Origin: an uncultured Bacilli bacterium
Lineage (GTDB): Bacteria > Bacillota_I > Bacilli_A > RF39 > UBA660
Assembly: GCA_947632255.1 (NCBI GenBank)
Contig: CANROL010000078.1
Coordinates: forward strand, 1 to 5,850
Reading direction: 5' to 3'
Length of the DNA: 5,850 nt
The position numbers and the translations under genes were made by a program. Of this stretch, positions 1-5,552 are shown piece after piece (position 1 is the first letter of the stretch; each line of letters starts with the position of its first letter). Under the pieces are notes generated by a model. It made no database searches. It worked only from the letters and a program-made list of their open reading frames with translations, and had not been told where the DNA came from.

Positions 1-207
1 TTAAACAAATACATGTATAATGAAGAAACATTAGAATTTTATCATAATTGGGATTTAGCTATAGCCAAAGATGCTGGATATACAGAAGGTGAAAAATCAT
101 CTAAACTAGAGATAGCTAAAAATCTATTAAAGCTTGATACCCCAATAAATGATATTGTTAAAGCTACTGGTTTAACTGAAAAAGAAGTTATTTCTTTAAA
201 AGATTAA
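1..207 (+). CDS. Rpn-family recombination-promoting nuclease/putative transposase, C-terminal part (5' cut by window edge)
   Basis: The reading frame is open to the first base (codons for LNKY precede the first ATG at 13), so this is the 3' end of a longer gene that begins outside the window; about 68 residues are visible. The tail fits the C-terminus of Rpn/PDDEXK_2-type proteins: a YNEET...Y segment, then a charged helix with a Gly-Glu step (EGEKSSKLEIAKNLL), then a short helical motif (INDIVKATGLTEKEVISL) resembling the closing 'IAKATGLSxEEI' motif of that family. The family's nuclease core lies in the N-terminal part and is not visible, so activity cannot be judged. Rpn proteins are DNA endonucleases that promote RecA-independent recombination and are often annotated as transposases. 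The gene converges on rmuC, with only 7 bp between the two stop codons. The assignment rests on the tail alone; a remnant starting at the ATG at 13 is possible but has no evident ribosome-binding site in the few bases available. Confidence 0.65.
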   Translation, partial: LNKYMYNEETLEFYHNWDLAIAKDAGYTEGEKSSKLEIAKNLLKLDTPINDIVKATGLTEKEVISLKD

Positions 208-230
208 CTTCTTTTTAATTATAAGTTAAT
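179..230. terminator. Bidirectional terminator between the Rpn tail and rmuC
   Basis: There is a perfect 12-bp inverted repeat at 179-190 and 205-216 (AAAAAGAAGTTA / TAACTTCTTTTT) around a 14-nt loop. The arms begin with five A and end with five T, so RNA from either strand forms a GAAGTTA/TAACTTC core stem followed by a U tract. This suits convergent genes: it covers the last codons of the plus-strand gene and reaches the rmuC stop codon. A second repeat, 203-210 with 223-230 (ATTAACTT / AAGTTAAT), shares one arm and would form a mutually exclusive hairpin. The stem is AT-rich, so its strength is uncertain. Confidence 0.6.
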
Positions 231-1276
231 TCTTTTTCTTCATCTTTATTTTCAATTTCAACTTTATTAATACTATCAAATCTTTTAACAATTTTTTCAC
301 TGGTTGTATTTAATTCTTCAACACTTTTAGATACCGTAGTTATATTACGAGCTAGGCGATCCCATCTTTCTTTATAACGTGAAAATTCTAAAGCTAATTT
401 ATTTAATTCATCATGAATAATTTTAGCATATTTATCACGTTCCATATTTTTTAAAATCATTTCAATAACTGTTAAAGTACTCATTAAAGTTGTTGGACTG
501 GTAATCCAAACTTTTTTATTATAGGCATATTCTAGTAAATCAGGGTGATAAGCATTAACTTCAGCAAAAATAGCTTCTGCGGGTAAAAACATAATGGCTT
601 CATTTGCGGTTTCCCCAGGAATAATATATTTACTACTTATGGCGTCAATATGTTTTTTAAAATCACTTTTAAATAATTTTTCCGCGATTACTCTTTCTTC
701 ATGACTTAATTTCTTATTAGTCATTCTTTCATAATTTTCTAAAGGAAATTTAGAATCTATGGCAATAGTTCCTAAAGGAAGTGGGGCATATAATAAAGCA
801 TCGGCAATATAACCATTACTCATTTTATGTTGGGTTTCATAAACTCCCGTTTTAGTAGAACCAAAAGCATTTTCTAAAATAAAGTTTAGATTTACTTCGC
901 CGAATATTCCTCTAGTTTTCTTATCTGTTAAAATACTTTGTAGAGAAATAATATCCGTGGATAAATTATCTATCTTCTTTTGTGCTTCATCTATTTTAGA
1001 TAATCTTTCTAAAACATTTTGAAAAGTCTTATTAGTTTTATCTAAACTTTGATCTAATTTCTCGGTTACTTGATTATTTATTTCTAATAATTTACGTTCT
1101 ATTTTTTCATTTAATTCATCAAAATCTTTTTTAATAGAATTTGTAAAATCTAATTTAAAATCCCCGATTTCTTTTATTAAACTTATTTCTAATTTATTAT
1201 CATGTTTTTTAAATATGTTAATAATACTTAAGATAATTAATAATCCTAATAAACCTAATATAATATAATCTAACAT
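215..1276 (-). CDS. rmuC: DNA recombination protein RmuC
   Basis: RmuC proteins have a predicted PD-(D/E)XK nuclease fold and limit inversions or rearrangements at repeats; the exact reaction is not established. The 353-residue protein has an N-terminal membrane anchor (about residues 3-22), a long coiled-coil stretch (about 28-118), then the RmuC domain. Visible domain motifs are TRGIFGEVNLNFILE (121-135), YETQ (146-149), YIADALLYAP (156-165) and IAIDSKFPLENY (171-182), where D159, D174 and K176 are the likely nuclease-site residues, and the conserved FLPAEAIFAEV (230-240) and SPTTLM (260-265). Length and order are normal for the family. I chose the ATG at 1276 rather than the in-frame ATG at 1294 because an AGAGGG ribosome-binding site lies 6 nt upstream of the former, while nothing suitable precedes the latter. 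It follows the TVP38 gene by 10 bp and is probably cotranscribed with it. The tail after about residue 335 is acidic and poorly conserved. Confidence 0.92.
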   Translation of the reverse strand: MLDYIILGLLGLLIILSIINIFKKHDNKLEISLIKEIGDFKLDFTNSIKKDFDELNEKIERKLLEINNQVTEKLDQSLDKTNKTFQNVLERLSKIDEAQKKIDNLSTDIISLQSILTDKKTRGIFGEVNLNFILENAFGSTKTGVYETQHKMSNGYIADALLYAPLPLGTIAIDSKFPLENYERMTNKKLSHEERVIAEKLFKSDFKKHIDAISSKYIIPGETANEAIMFLPAEAIFAEVNAYHPDLLEYAYNKKVWITSPTTLMSTLTVIEMILKNMERDKYAKIIHDELNKLALEFSRYKERWDRLARNITTVSKSVEELNTTSEKIVKRFDSINKVEIENKDEEKELTYN

Positions 1277-1282
1277 ATATAT

Positions 1283-1288
1283 CCCTCT
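1283..1288 (-). promoter_or_regulatory. Ribosome-binding site of rmuC
   Basis: On the minus strand AGAGGG lies 6 nt before the ATG at 1276 and touches the TAG stop of the upstream TVP38 gene. It decides the rmuC start, because the in-frame ATG at 1294 would place this site inside the coding region. The arrangement suggests termination-reinitiation coupling of the two genes. Confidence 0.75.
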
Positions 1289-1868
1289 ATTCATTAAATT
1301 TAAATTTTTTATTTATAAGCATACTTAAAATATACGCGATAATTAGTAAAATTGCAACCCTAATTAAATAAATTGGATTTTTGATACTATCAATTAAGCT
1401 AACTCCAATAAAACCCCAGAAGTAAACAATAAATACTTTCCCTATTAATAAAGAAAAGAAATATTTTTTAAAATTCATTTGGGATACGCCTGCTAGAATA
1501 TTAACTAAAAAGGCTGGTGTAAAGGGTAAAGCTATAATAGTTGTTAATTGTTCAAACTTTAAATTAGTTATTAAATCAATAGTTTTTTTACTTATTAAAC
1601 CTTTAGATTTTAAACGTTTATAAAGCCAGGTTTGAACATTTTTGCGAAATAAGAAAAAAGATATTAAACAACCTAAACAAGTAAAAAACCAAGATATAAT
1701 AAAACCAATTATTTTGCCAAAAGCTAAAAAATTAATCGTAATAAAAACAAATAAAGGTAAGATGGGTAAAATAGATTCTATTAAAATAAGAAAACAACCT
1801 AATACTGGTCCCCATAAACCCATACTTTCTAAAGTTACATCTATAAAATTATCTATTGCTTGAAACAT
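1287..1868 (-). CDS. TVP38/TMEM64 family (VTT-domain, DedA-like) membrane protein
   Basis: This is a polytopic membrane protein of about 193 residues with a VTT/SNARE-associated domain. The conserved elements are ESILPILP (31-38) in the first hydrophobic re-entrant region, the Gly-rich second span (about 51-75) ending in FRK, the signature ALPFTPAFLVNILAGVSQM (113-131) just before FKKYF, and two more spans (about 138-160 and 166-186). The closing residues are basic. VTT/DedA proteins are linked to lipid scrambling or flipping (for example undecaprenyl phosphate or phospholipid recycling) and membrane homeostasis; which substrate this one handles cannot be read from sequence. The ATG at 1868 is preferred over the GTG at 1877, because the promoter's expected start site is at about 1878 and would leave the GTG practically leaderless, while the GTGATT at 1877-1872 could pair with the 16S tail ahead of the ATG. 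It is first in an operon with rmuC and divergent from the cation exporter. Confidence 0.85.
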   Translation of the reverse strand: MFQAIDNFIDVTLESMGLWGPVLGCFLILIESILPILPLFVFITINFLAFGKIIGFIISWFFTCLGCLISFFLFRKNVQTWLYKRLKSKGLISKKTIDLITNLKFEQLTTIIALPFTPAFLVNILAGVSQMNFKKYFFSLLIGKVFIVYFWGFIGVSLIDSIKNPIYLIRVAILLIIAYILSMLINKKFKFNE

Positions 1869-1871
1869 ATT

Positions 1872-1877
1872 AATCAC
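1872..1877 (-). promoter_or_regulatory. Unusual ribosome-binding site of the TVP38 gene
   Basis: GTGATT on the minus strand, 3 nt before the ATG at 1868, matches the 3' part of the full AAGGAGGTGATC complement of the 16S tail instead of the usual GGAGG core. The spacing is short because the matched bases lie further 3'. The same bases encode the GTG start alternative, so this reading and the GTG start exclude each other. Confidence 0.4.
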
Positions 1878-1884
1878 ATTTATT

Positions 1885-1912
1885 ATTATACTACTTTTTT
1901 TCTAAATTTAAA
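1885..1912 (-). promoter_or_regulatory. Promoter of the TVP38-rmuC operon
   Basis: On the minus strand there is a -35 TTTAAA (1912-1907), a 16-bp spacer and a perfect -10 TATAAT (1890-1885). The start site would be near 1878, leaving a leader of about 10 nt before the ATG at 1868. It faces away from the promoter of the cation exporter. In such AT-rich DNA, chance matches are common, but position and direction fit. Confidence 0.5.
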
Positions 1913-1935
1913 CTATTAGTTATATTTTAAATAGT
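1912..1935. promoter_or_regulatory. Possible operator: dyad between the two divergent -35 boxes
   Basis: ACTATT (1912-1917) and AATAGT (1930-1935) form an inverted repeat with a 12-bp spacer, centred between the back-to-back promoters. The arms overlap or abut both -35 elements, and TTTAAA occurs twice (1907-1912 and 1926-1931). A regulator bound here could control both operons. The arms are only 6 bp in AT-rich DNA, so chance is a real alternative. Confidence 0.2.
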
Positions 1936-1960
1936 CATCTTAACAAATATTTGCTATAAT
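1932..1960 (+). promoter_or_regulatory. Extended -10 promoter of the CDF exporter gene
   Basis: There is a perfect extended -10, TGCTATAAT (1952-1960), with a weak -35 TAGTCA (1932-1937) at a 17-bp spacing. The start site would fall at about 1967, directly in front of the AGGTGA ribosome-binding site (1968-1973), so the leader is only about 11 nt. That leaves no room for a riboswitch such as the manganese-sensing yybP-ykoY element. Confidence 0.65.
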
Positions 1961-1977
1961 ATAATACAGGTGAAAAA

Positions 1978-2838
1978 ATGAATAGATATGAATCTACTAA
2001 AAAAGTTGGTTTTTTAGGTATAATAAGTAATTTATTTTTAATGATAATTAAGTTTACTATGGCTTTATTTAGTAAAAGTTCAGCCATGATGGCGGATACT
2101 GTTAATTCTGCGGGTGATATTTTTTCTTCATTAATGACTTATATTGGCAATAAAATTGCTGGTGTACCGAGTGATGAAGATCATAATTTTGGACATGGAA
2201 AAGCTGAATATATTTTTTCTATGTTAATAAGTATTTTTATGTTATGCGCGGCAATTAAAATATTTATTGATGCTATAATTGCAATGGTTATGAAACAACA
2301 ATTTATTTTTTCTTATTATTTAATTATTGTTTGTTTAATTACGATCTTTATTAAATTAGGTTTATATTTTTATACTAAAAAATTATATAAAAAACATCAT
2401 AATATATTAATTAAAGCTAGTATGAGTGATCATCGTAATGATACTTTATTAACTTTAGGAACTCTAATATCAGTTATTTTAGGTTATTTTGGTTATTACG
2501 TTTTTGATGGTTTAATCGGGGCTATTACTTCTATTTATATTTTTTTCAGTGGTTTATCTATTTTTTTAGAAAGTTATAAAATTTTAATGGATATTTCTTT
2601 AGATAATAAAGAAAAAGAAGAAATTATTAAGTTTGTTTTAAGTAAAGAAAATATTCAAGATGTAAGAGACTTTAATACAGTTGCTATAGGGTATAAATAT
2701 ATTGCTATTTTAACTATTGATTTACCAGGAAAATTAGATACTTTTACAAGCCATGCTATCGCGGATAATATTGAACATGATATAGTTAAAAATTTTAATA
2801 ATATATATAAGGTTATAGTACATGTTAATCCTGTATAG
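1978..2838 (+). CDS. CDF-family divalent cation exporter, probably manganese-type
   Basis: This is a cation diffusion facilitator of 286 residues, the normal length. It is an inner-membrane antiporter that expels divalent metal in exchange for protons. Six spans are visible at about 11-31, 35-58, 78-103, 111-132, 156-175 and 177-198, followed by a cytosolic C-terminal domain ending in the conserved VIVHVNP (279-285). The loop motif DHNFGHGKAE (68-77) matches the family's 'HxYGHGKxE'. The transport site reads N43-xxx-D47 in TM2 (ADTVNSAGD) and D151-xxx-D155 in the TM5 segment (SDHRND). Zinc exporters have H or D at the first TM2 position and usually H in TM5; the N-D/D-D set is known from manganese exporters such as pneumococcal MntE, so Mn(II) efflux is the best inference. 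H259 and H282 could help the regulatory C-terminal metal site. AGGTGA, 4 nt before the ATG, supports the start. It is monocistronic and followed by a hairpin. Confidence 0.92.
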   Translation: MNRYESTKKVGFLGIISNLFLMIIKFTMALFSKSSAMMADTVNSAGDIFSSLMTYIGNKIAGVPSDEDHNFGHGKAEYIFSMLISIFMLCAAIKIFIDAIIAMVMKQQFIFSYYLIIVCLITIFIKLGLYFYTKKLYKKHHNILIKASMSDHRNDTLLTLGTLISVILGYFGYYVFDGLIGAITSIYIFFSGLSIFLESYKILMDISLDNKEKEEIIKFVLSKENIQDVRDFNTVAIGYKYIAILTIDLPGKLDTFTSHAIADNIEHDIVKNFNNIYKVIVHVNPV

Positions 2839-2870
2839 TGTTGATAAGTAAAAAGTTATCAACATTTATT
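2839..2870 (+). terminator. Hairpin after the CDF gene, likely terminator (arms resemble DnaA boxes)
   Basis: There is a perfect 9-bp inverted repeat, TGTTGATAA (2839-2847) and TTATCAACA (2856-2864), with an 8-nt loop, starting directly after the TAG stop and followed by TTTATT. As a terminator it has a modest U tract. Each arm differs at one position from the DnaA box TTATCCACA, so a role near the origin cannot be excluded. Confidence 0.5.
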
Positions 2871-2897
2871 GTGGTTTTTAGCTTCATAATTAAAGAA

Positions 2898-2926
2898 TTG
2901 AAAAAAAATATAATTTTAGATAAAAT
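2898..2926 (+). promoter_or_regulatory. Upstream promoter candidate of the parA operon
   Basis: TTGAAA (2898-2903), a 17-bp spacer and TAAAAT (2921-2926) each match five of six consensus bases. Transcription would begin near 2933, about 65 nt before the parA ATG. Confidence 0.5.
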
Positions 2927-2930
2927 ATTA

Positions 2931-2959
2931 AAGACAAAATAAAAATAATATGTTAAAAT
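2931..2959 (+). promoter_or_regulatory. Downstream extended -10 promoter candidate of the parA operon
   Basis: AAGACA (2931-2936), a 17-bp spacer and the extended -10 TGTTAAAAT (2951-2959) would start transcription near 2966, about 30 nt before parA. It overlaps the expected start of the upstream candidate, so the two may compete or act in tandem. Confidence 0.5.
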
Positions 2960-2983
2960 ATTTTTAGTTCTATTTTAGTAGTA

Positions 2984-2991
2984 AGAGGTGG
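2984..2991 (+). promoter_or_regulatory. Ribosome-binding site of parA
   Basis: AGAGGTGG lies 5 nt before the ATG at 2997. It includes the bases of the in-frame GTG at 2988, so that codon is part of the ribosome-binding site and not the start. Confidence 0.8.
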
Positions 2992-2996
2992 TTAGA

Positions 2997-3782
2997 ATGG
3001 CAAAAGTTATTTCATTAGTTAATCAAAAAGGTGGAGTAGGAAAAACAACAACTAGTATAAATCTAGCTGCCGCGCTTGGCATTGAGGGAAAAAAAACGCT
3101 TTTAATTGACCTTGATCCCCAAAGAAACGCTACAACTGGATTAGGCTTATCAAATGGTGATTATAACCATGATATATATGAAGTAATCACGGGTAATTGT
3201 GAAATTGAAGATGCTATAAAAAAAACGAAATTTAAAAATTTATCAATCCTACCTTCAACCATTAATCTAGCAGGTGTTGATGTAGAATTTGTAAAAAAAA
3301 TGCTTGATAATCCTGAATTTCATCAAAATGAACAATTAAGAATTGCTATCGATAAAGTAAGAGATAAATATGATTATATTATTATTGATTGTCAACCAGC
3401 ATTAGGTCTACCAACTATGAATGCTCTAGTAGCTAGTGATTCAGTTATTATTCCAGTGCAATGTGAATTTTTTGCACTTGAAGGTATAACTCAACTTTTA
3501 AATTCCATTATTATGGTCCAATCAAGTATGAATCCTGCCCTTAGAATTGAAGGAGTATTACTAACAATGTTAGATGGTAGAACTATTATTGGGTTAGAAG
3601 TTATTGAAGAAGTAAGAAAATATTTTAAAGATAAAGTGTTTAATACAATTATTCCTCGCTTGGTACGTCTTGTTGAAGCCCCAAGTCATGGAAAACCTAT
3701 TAATGAATATGATCCTAAAAGTAAAGCTACAATGGCATACGCTAATTTAGCAAAGGAAGTGATTAGTCGCGATGGAAACTAA
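2997..3782 (+). CDS. parA: Chromosome partitioning ATPase ParA (Soj)
   Basis: This is a ParA/MinD-type P-loop ATPase of 261 residues, the usual Soj length. It binds the nucleoid as an ATP dimer and acts with ParB to move and separate replication origins; in Bacillus it also regulates DnaA. The deviant Walker A is KGGVGKTTT (11-19), with signature lysine K11 and K16. The A' motif is IDLDPQRN (37-44) with D40. The Walker B is IIIDCQP (128-134) with D131; many family members have DCPP here, and DCQP is a known milder variant. The C-terminal half holds DGRTIIGLEVIEEV (193-206), IPRLVRLVEAPSHGKPI (219-235) and YDPKSKATMAYANLAKEV (238-255), all typical. I chose MAKVISL as the start because of the ribosome-binding site; the GTG at 2988 would add only three residues. 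Leucine codons here (CTT, CTA and TTA) are more mixed than in the CDF gene, where nearly all are TTA. Its end overlaps parB by 11 bp. Confidence 0.97.
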   Translation: MAKVISLVNQKGGVGKTTTSINLAAALGIEGKKTLLIDLDPQRNATTGLGLSNGDYNHDIYEVITGNCEIEDAIKKTKFKNLSILPSTINLAGVDVEFVKKMLDNPEFHQNEQLRIAIDKVRDKYDYIIIDCQPALGLPTMNALVASDSVIIPVQCEFFALEGITQLLNSIIMVQSSMNPALRIEGVLLTMLDGRTIIGLEVIEEVRKYFKDKVFNTIIPRLVRLVEAPSHGKPINEYDPKSKATMAYANLAKEVISRDGN

Positions 3783-4560
3783 AAAGAAAGCTTTAGGAAA
3801 AGGTTTAGAGCAATTATTTTCTAATGAAGTTATTAATTTTGATAACTTTGAAAAAGAAATAGTTAGTGAAGGCAAGATAAATGGGGGTATTGAAGAAATA
3901 TCCTTGGCGGAAATTCGCAGTAATCCCTATCAACCACGCGTTATTTTTGATGATGATACTTTAGAAGAACTAGCTAATTCGATTAAAGAACATGGGGTTA
4001 TTCAACCAGTTATTGTTAAAAAAAGTATCAAAGGTTATGAATTAGTCGCAGGTGAAAGAAGAACAAGAGCGGCAAAAATGGCTGGCTTAACTACTATTCC
4101 CGCGATTATTAAAGATTTTAATGATACGGAAATGATGGAAATAGCTTTAATAGAAAATATTCAAAGAGAAAATTTAAACCCTATTGAAGAAGCTAAAGCT
4201 TATCTAAATATTTTAAAAATTAATAATATTACGCAAGAAGAATTAGCTCATAAATTTTCTAAAAGTAGAAGTTATATAACTAATATGTTAGGTCTACTTA
4301 ATCTACCAGATACAACTATTAAATTAGTGGAATCTAAAGATTTAAGTATGGGGCATGCTAGAGCTTTAAGTAAACTAGAAGATGCTGATAAAATAAATGA
4401 ATTAGCCCTAAAAATAGTTCGTGATGGTTTAAGTGTTCGTGATACCGAAAAATTAATTAATTATGAAAATTTACCTAAAAGAATTGAAATACCTTATAAA
4501 AATGATGAAGAATTAACTAGAATATTAGAAAACTTAGATATTAAAGTTGAAGGAGAATAA
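3772..4560 (+). CDS. parB: Chromosome partitioning protein ParB (Spo0J)
   Basis: ParB is a CTP-dependent DNA clamp that loads at parS sites, spreads, recruits SMC and stimulates ParA. The 262-residue protein opens with the ParA-activating N-terminus KKKALGKGLEQLF (4-16). Its CTP-binding domain has NPYQPR (51-56), the GERRTRA box (94-100) and ENIQRENLNPIEEA (128-141). The parS-reading helix-turn-helix is at about 152-178 (TQEELAHKFSKSRSYITNML), followed by GHARAL (194-199) and SVRDTEKL (221-228). The C-terminal dimerisation domain looks shortened: after a very short linker only RIEIPYKNDEELTRILENL (237-255) remains, equivalent to the last strand and helix of the Bacillus domain, with no recognisable first helix or first strand. 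The start ATG lies inside the parA end, with AAAGGAAGTGAT (3752-3763) upstream at a slightly long spacing, so translation is likely coupled to parA. The stop is one base before the MscS ATG. I see no consensus parS inside the gene. Confidence 0.96.
   Translation: METKKKALGKGLEQLFSNEVINFDNFEKEIVSEGKINGGIEEISLAEIRSNPYQPRVIFDDDTLEELANSIKEHGVIQPVIVKKSIKGYELVAGERRTRAAKMAGLTTIPAIIKDFNDTEMMEIALIENIQRENLNPIEEAKAYLNILKINNITQEELAHKFSKSRSYITNMLGLLNLPDTTIKLVESKDLSMGHARALSKLEDADKINELALKIVRDGLSVRDTEKLINYENLPKRIEIPYKNDEELTRILENLDIKVEGE
4550..4555 (+). promoter_or_regulatory. Ribosome-binding site of the MscS gene
   Basis: AAGGAG lies 6 nt before the ATG at 4562 and within the last codons of parB. It rules out the in-frame TTG at 4547, which directly precedes it and would add five residues translated from the ribosome-binding site itself. 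Confidence 0.85.
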
Positions 4561-4561
4561 A

Positions 4562-5377
4562 ATGGATTTTTTAAAAAAAATTAGCAAATTTATTCTAACT
4601 AAACAAGTATTAGGGACAGTAATAGTTATTGTTATTGCAGTTGTTTTAGGACATATTTTAAATAAAATAATATCTAAATCTTTAGTATCTAATCAAAAAA
4701 CTTTTGAAGTTAAAAGAAGAAAAACTATTATTAAATTACTTCAAAGTATTATTAAATTTATTATTTATAGTTTAGCTTGTTTAATTATTTTAGATTTCTT
4801 TGGCATTGATACCAAAAGCTTAATAACTAGTTTAGGAGTATTAGGTTTAGTAATAGGTTTAGCTTTACAAGATACAGTTAAAGATTTTATTGGAGGAGTA
4901 TCTTTAATATTAGAAAATTATTTACAAGTTGGGGATACTGTTACTTATGAAGATTTTACTGGTGAAGTTATTGAACTTAATTTAAGAACTACTAAAATTA
5001 AAGGTTTTAATGGGGAAGTATTAGTTATTGCTAATCGAAATATTGATAAAATTATAAATGCTTCCCAAAAAAAAGCTAATTGGTTATTAGATATTCCTAC
5101 AGCTTATGAAGAAGAAGTTAAAAAAGTTGAAAAAGTTTTAAATAAAGTTATTAATGATGCTATAAAAGATAAATTAATATTTGAAGATAGTTGTTATTTA
5201 GGAATTAATGCTTTAGATGCTCATTGTGTTAATTATTTAATAAATATCCATTGTGATCAAAATAATAAATATAATATTCGAAGAGAAATATTAAAAAGAG
5301 TTAAATTAGCTTATGAAGATAATAATATTAAAATACCATATAATCAAATAGAGGTTCATCATGGAAAAGACATTTAA
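4562..5377 (+). CDS. MscS-family small-conductance mechanosensitive channel
   Basis: This is a 271-residue member of the MscS family, about the size of E. coli MscS (286). It forms a membrane channel that opens under tension to release solutes on hypo-osmotic shock. There are three spans: TM1 about 13-36, TM2 about 58-80 and the pore-lining TM3 from about 84. TM3 reads SLGVLGLVIGLALQDTVKDF (90-109), with the Gly/Ala packing and the conserved break before FIGGVSLILENYLQVGD (109-125). The beta domain follows: TGEVIELNLRTTKIKGFNGE (133-152) and VIANRNI (155-161). The rest (about 175-266) is the mixed alpha/beta cytosolic vestibule. Many Bacillota carry such a channel (compare YkuT), and an MscS gene between parB and the DUF951/ychF group recurs near the origin in some lineages, as far as I recall. 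Its last 17 bases overlap the DUF951 gene. Confidence 0.94.
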   Translation: MDFLKKISKFILTKQVLGTVIVIVIAVVLGHILNKIISKSLVSNQKTFEVKRRKTIIKLLQSIIKFIIYSLACLIILDFFGIDTKSLITSLGVLGLVIGLALQDTVKDFIGGVSLILENYLQVGDTVTYEDFTGEVIELNLRTTKIKGFNGEVLVIANRNIDKIINASQKKANWLLDIPTAYEEEVKKVEKVLNKVINDAIKDKLIFEDSCYLGINALDAHCVNYLINIHCDQNNKYNIRREILKRVKLAYEDNNIKIPYNQIEVHHGKDI

Positions 5378-5552
5378 ATTAAATGATTTAGTTATAATGA
5401 AAAAGCCCCATGCTTGTCAAAGTAATAAATGGCAAATAATTCGGGTGGGTGTTGATGTTAAACTTAAATGTTTAAATTGTGGACGAGAAGTAATGCTTGA
5501 TCGTTTAGAATTTTTAAGGAAATTAAAAAAAGTTATAGGTGATGATGAATGA
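5361..5552 (+). CDS. yyzM: DUF951 family protein (YyzM-like)
   Basis: This 63-residue basic protein of unknown function is common beside parB and ychF in Bacillota. It matches the family through the opening LNDLVIMKKPHAC (7-19; family pattern 'GDxVxMKKPHPC'), the middle WQIIRVGVDVKLKCLNCGRE (24-43) and a final RLEFLRKLKKVI (48-59). C19 with the CLNC pair C37 and C40, possibly plus H17, looks like a metal-binding knuckle on a small beta-barrel; a nucleic-acid or ribosome-related role would fit but is inference. AGAGG (5350-5354) lies 6 nt before the ATG at 5361, inside the end of the MscS gene. Its TGA stop shares bases with the next start (ATGA), so the downstream transporter is probably translated by coupling. 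Confidence 0.9.
   Translation: MEKTFKLNDLVIMKKPHACQSNKWQIIRVGVDVKLKCLNCGREVMLDRLEFLRKLKKVIGDDE
5537..5543 (+). promoter_or_regulatory. Ribosome-binding site of the AbgT-family gene
   Basis: AGGTGAT lies 5 nt before the ATG at 5549, inside the last codons of DUF951. It selects this ATG, whose frame gives the transporter. The ATGs at 5542 and 5545 are both too close to, or inside, this site. Confidence 0.7.

Noticed and set aside
1..207. Insertion sequence at the left end of the window
   Set aside because: Rpn proteins are often called transposases, but no terminal inverted repeats or target duplication are visible, and the gene's 5' part is outside the window.
372..389. Possible parS-like site around ACGTGAAA inside rmuC
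   Set aside because: It matches only about 11 of 16 bases of TGTTTCACGTGAAACA and lacks the palindromic left half. A second CACGT match near 434 is worse. No site in the window reaches a credible parS, including inside parB.
1642..1863. Open frame of 73 codons on the plus strand
   Set aside because: It lies antisense inside the TVP38 gene, has lysine-rich low-complexity content of the kind produced by reading the opposite strand of AT-rich DNA, and has no ribosome-binding site. It is a shadow of the real gene.
1961..1977. Manganese riboswitch (yybP-ykoY) upstream of the CDF gene
   Set aside because: The leader after the extended -10 is only about 11 nt, and the whole intergenic region is occupied by two promoters, so the element has no space.
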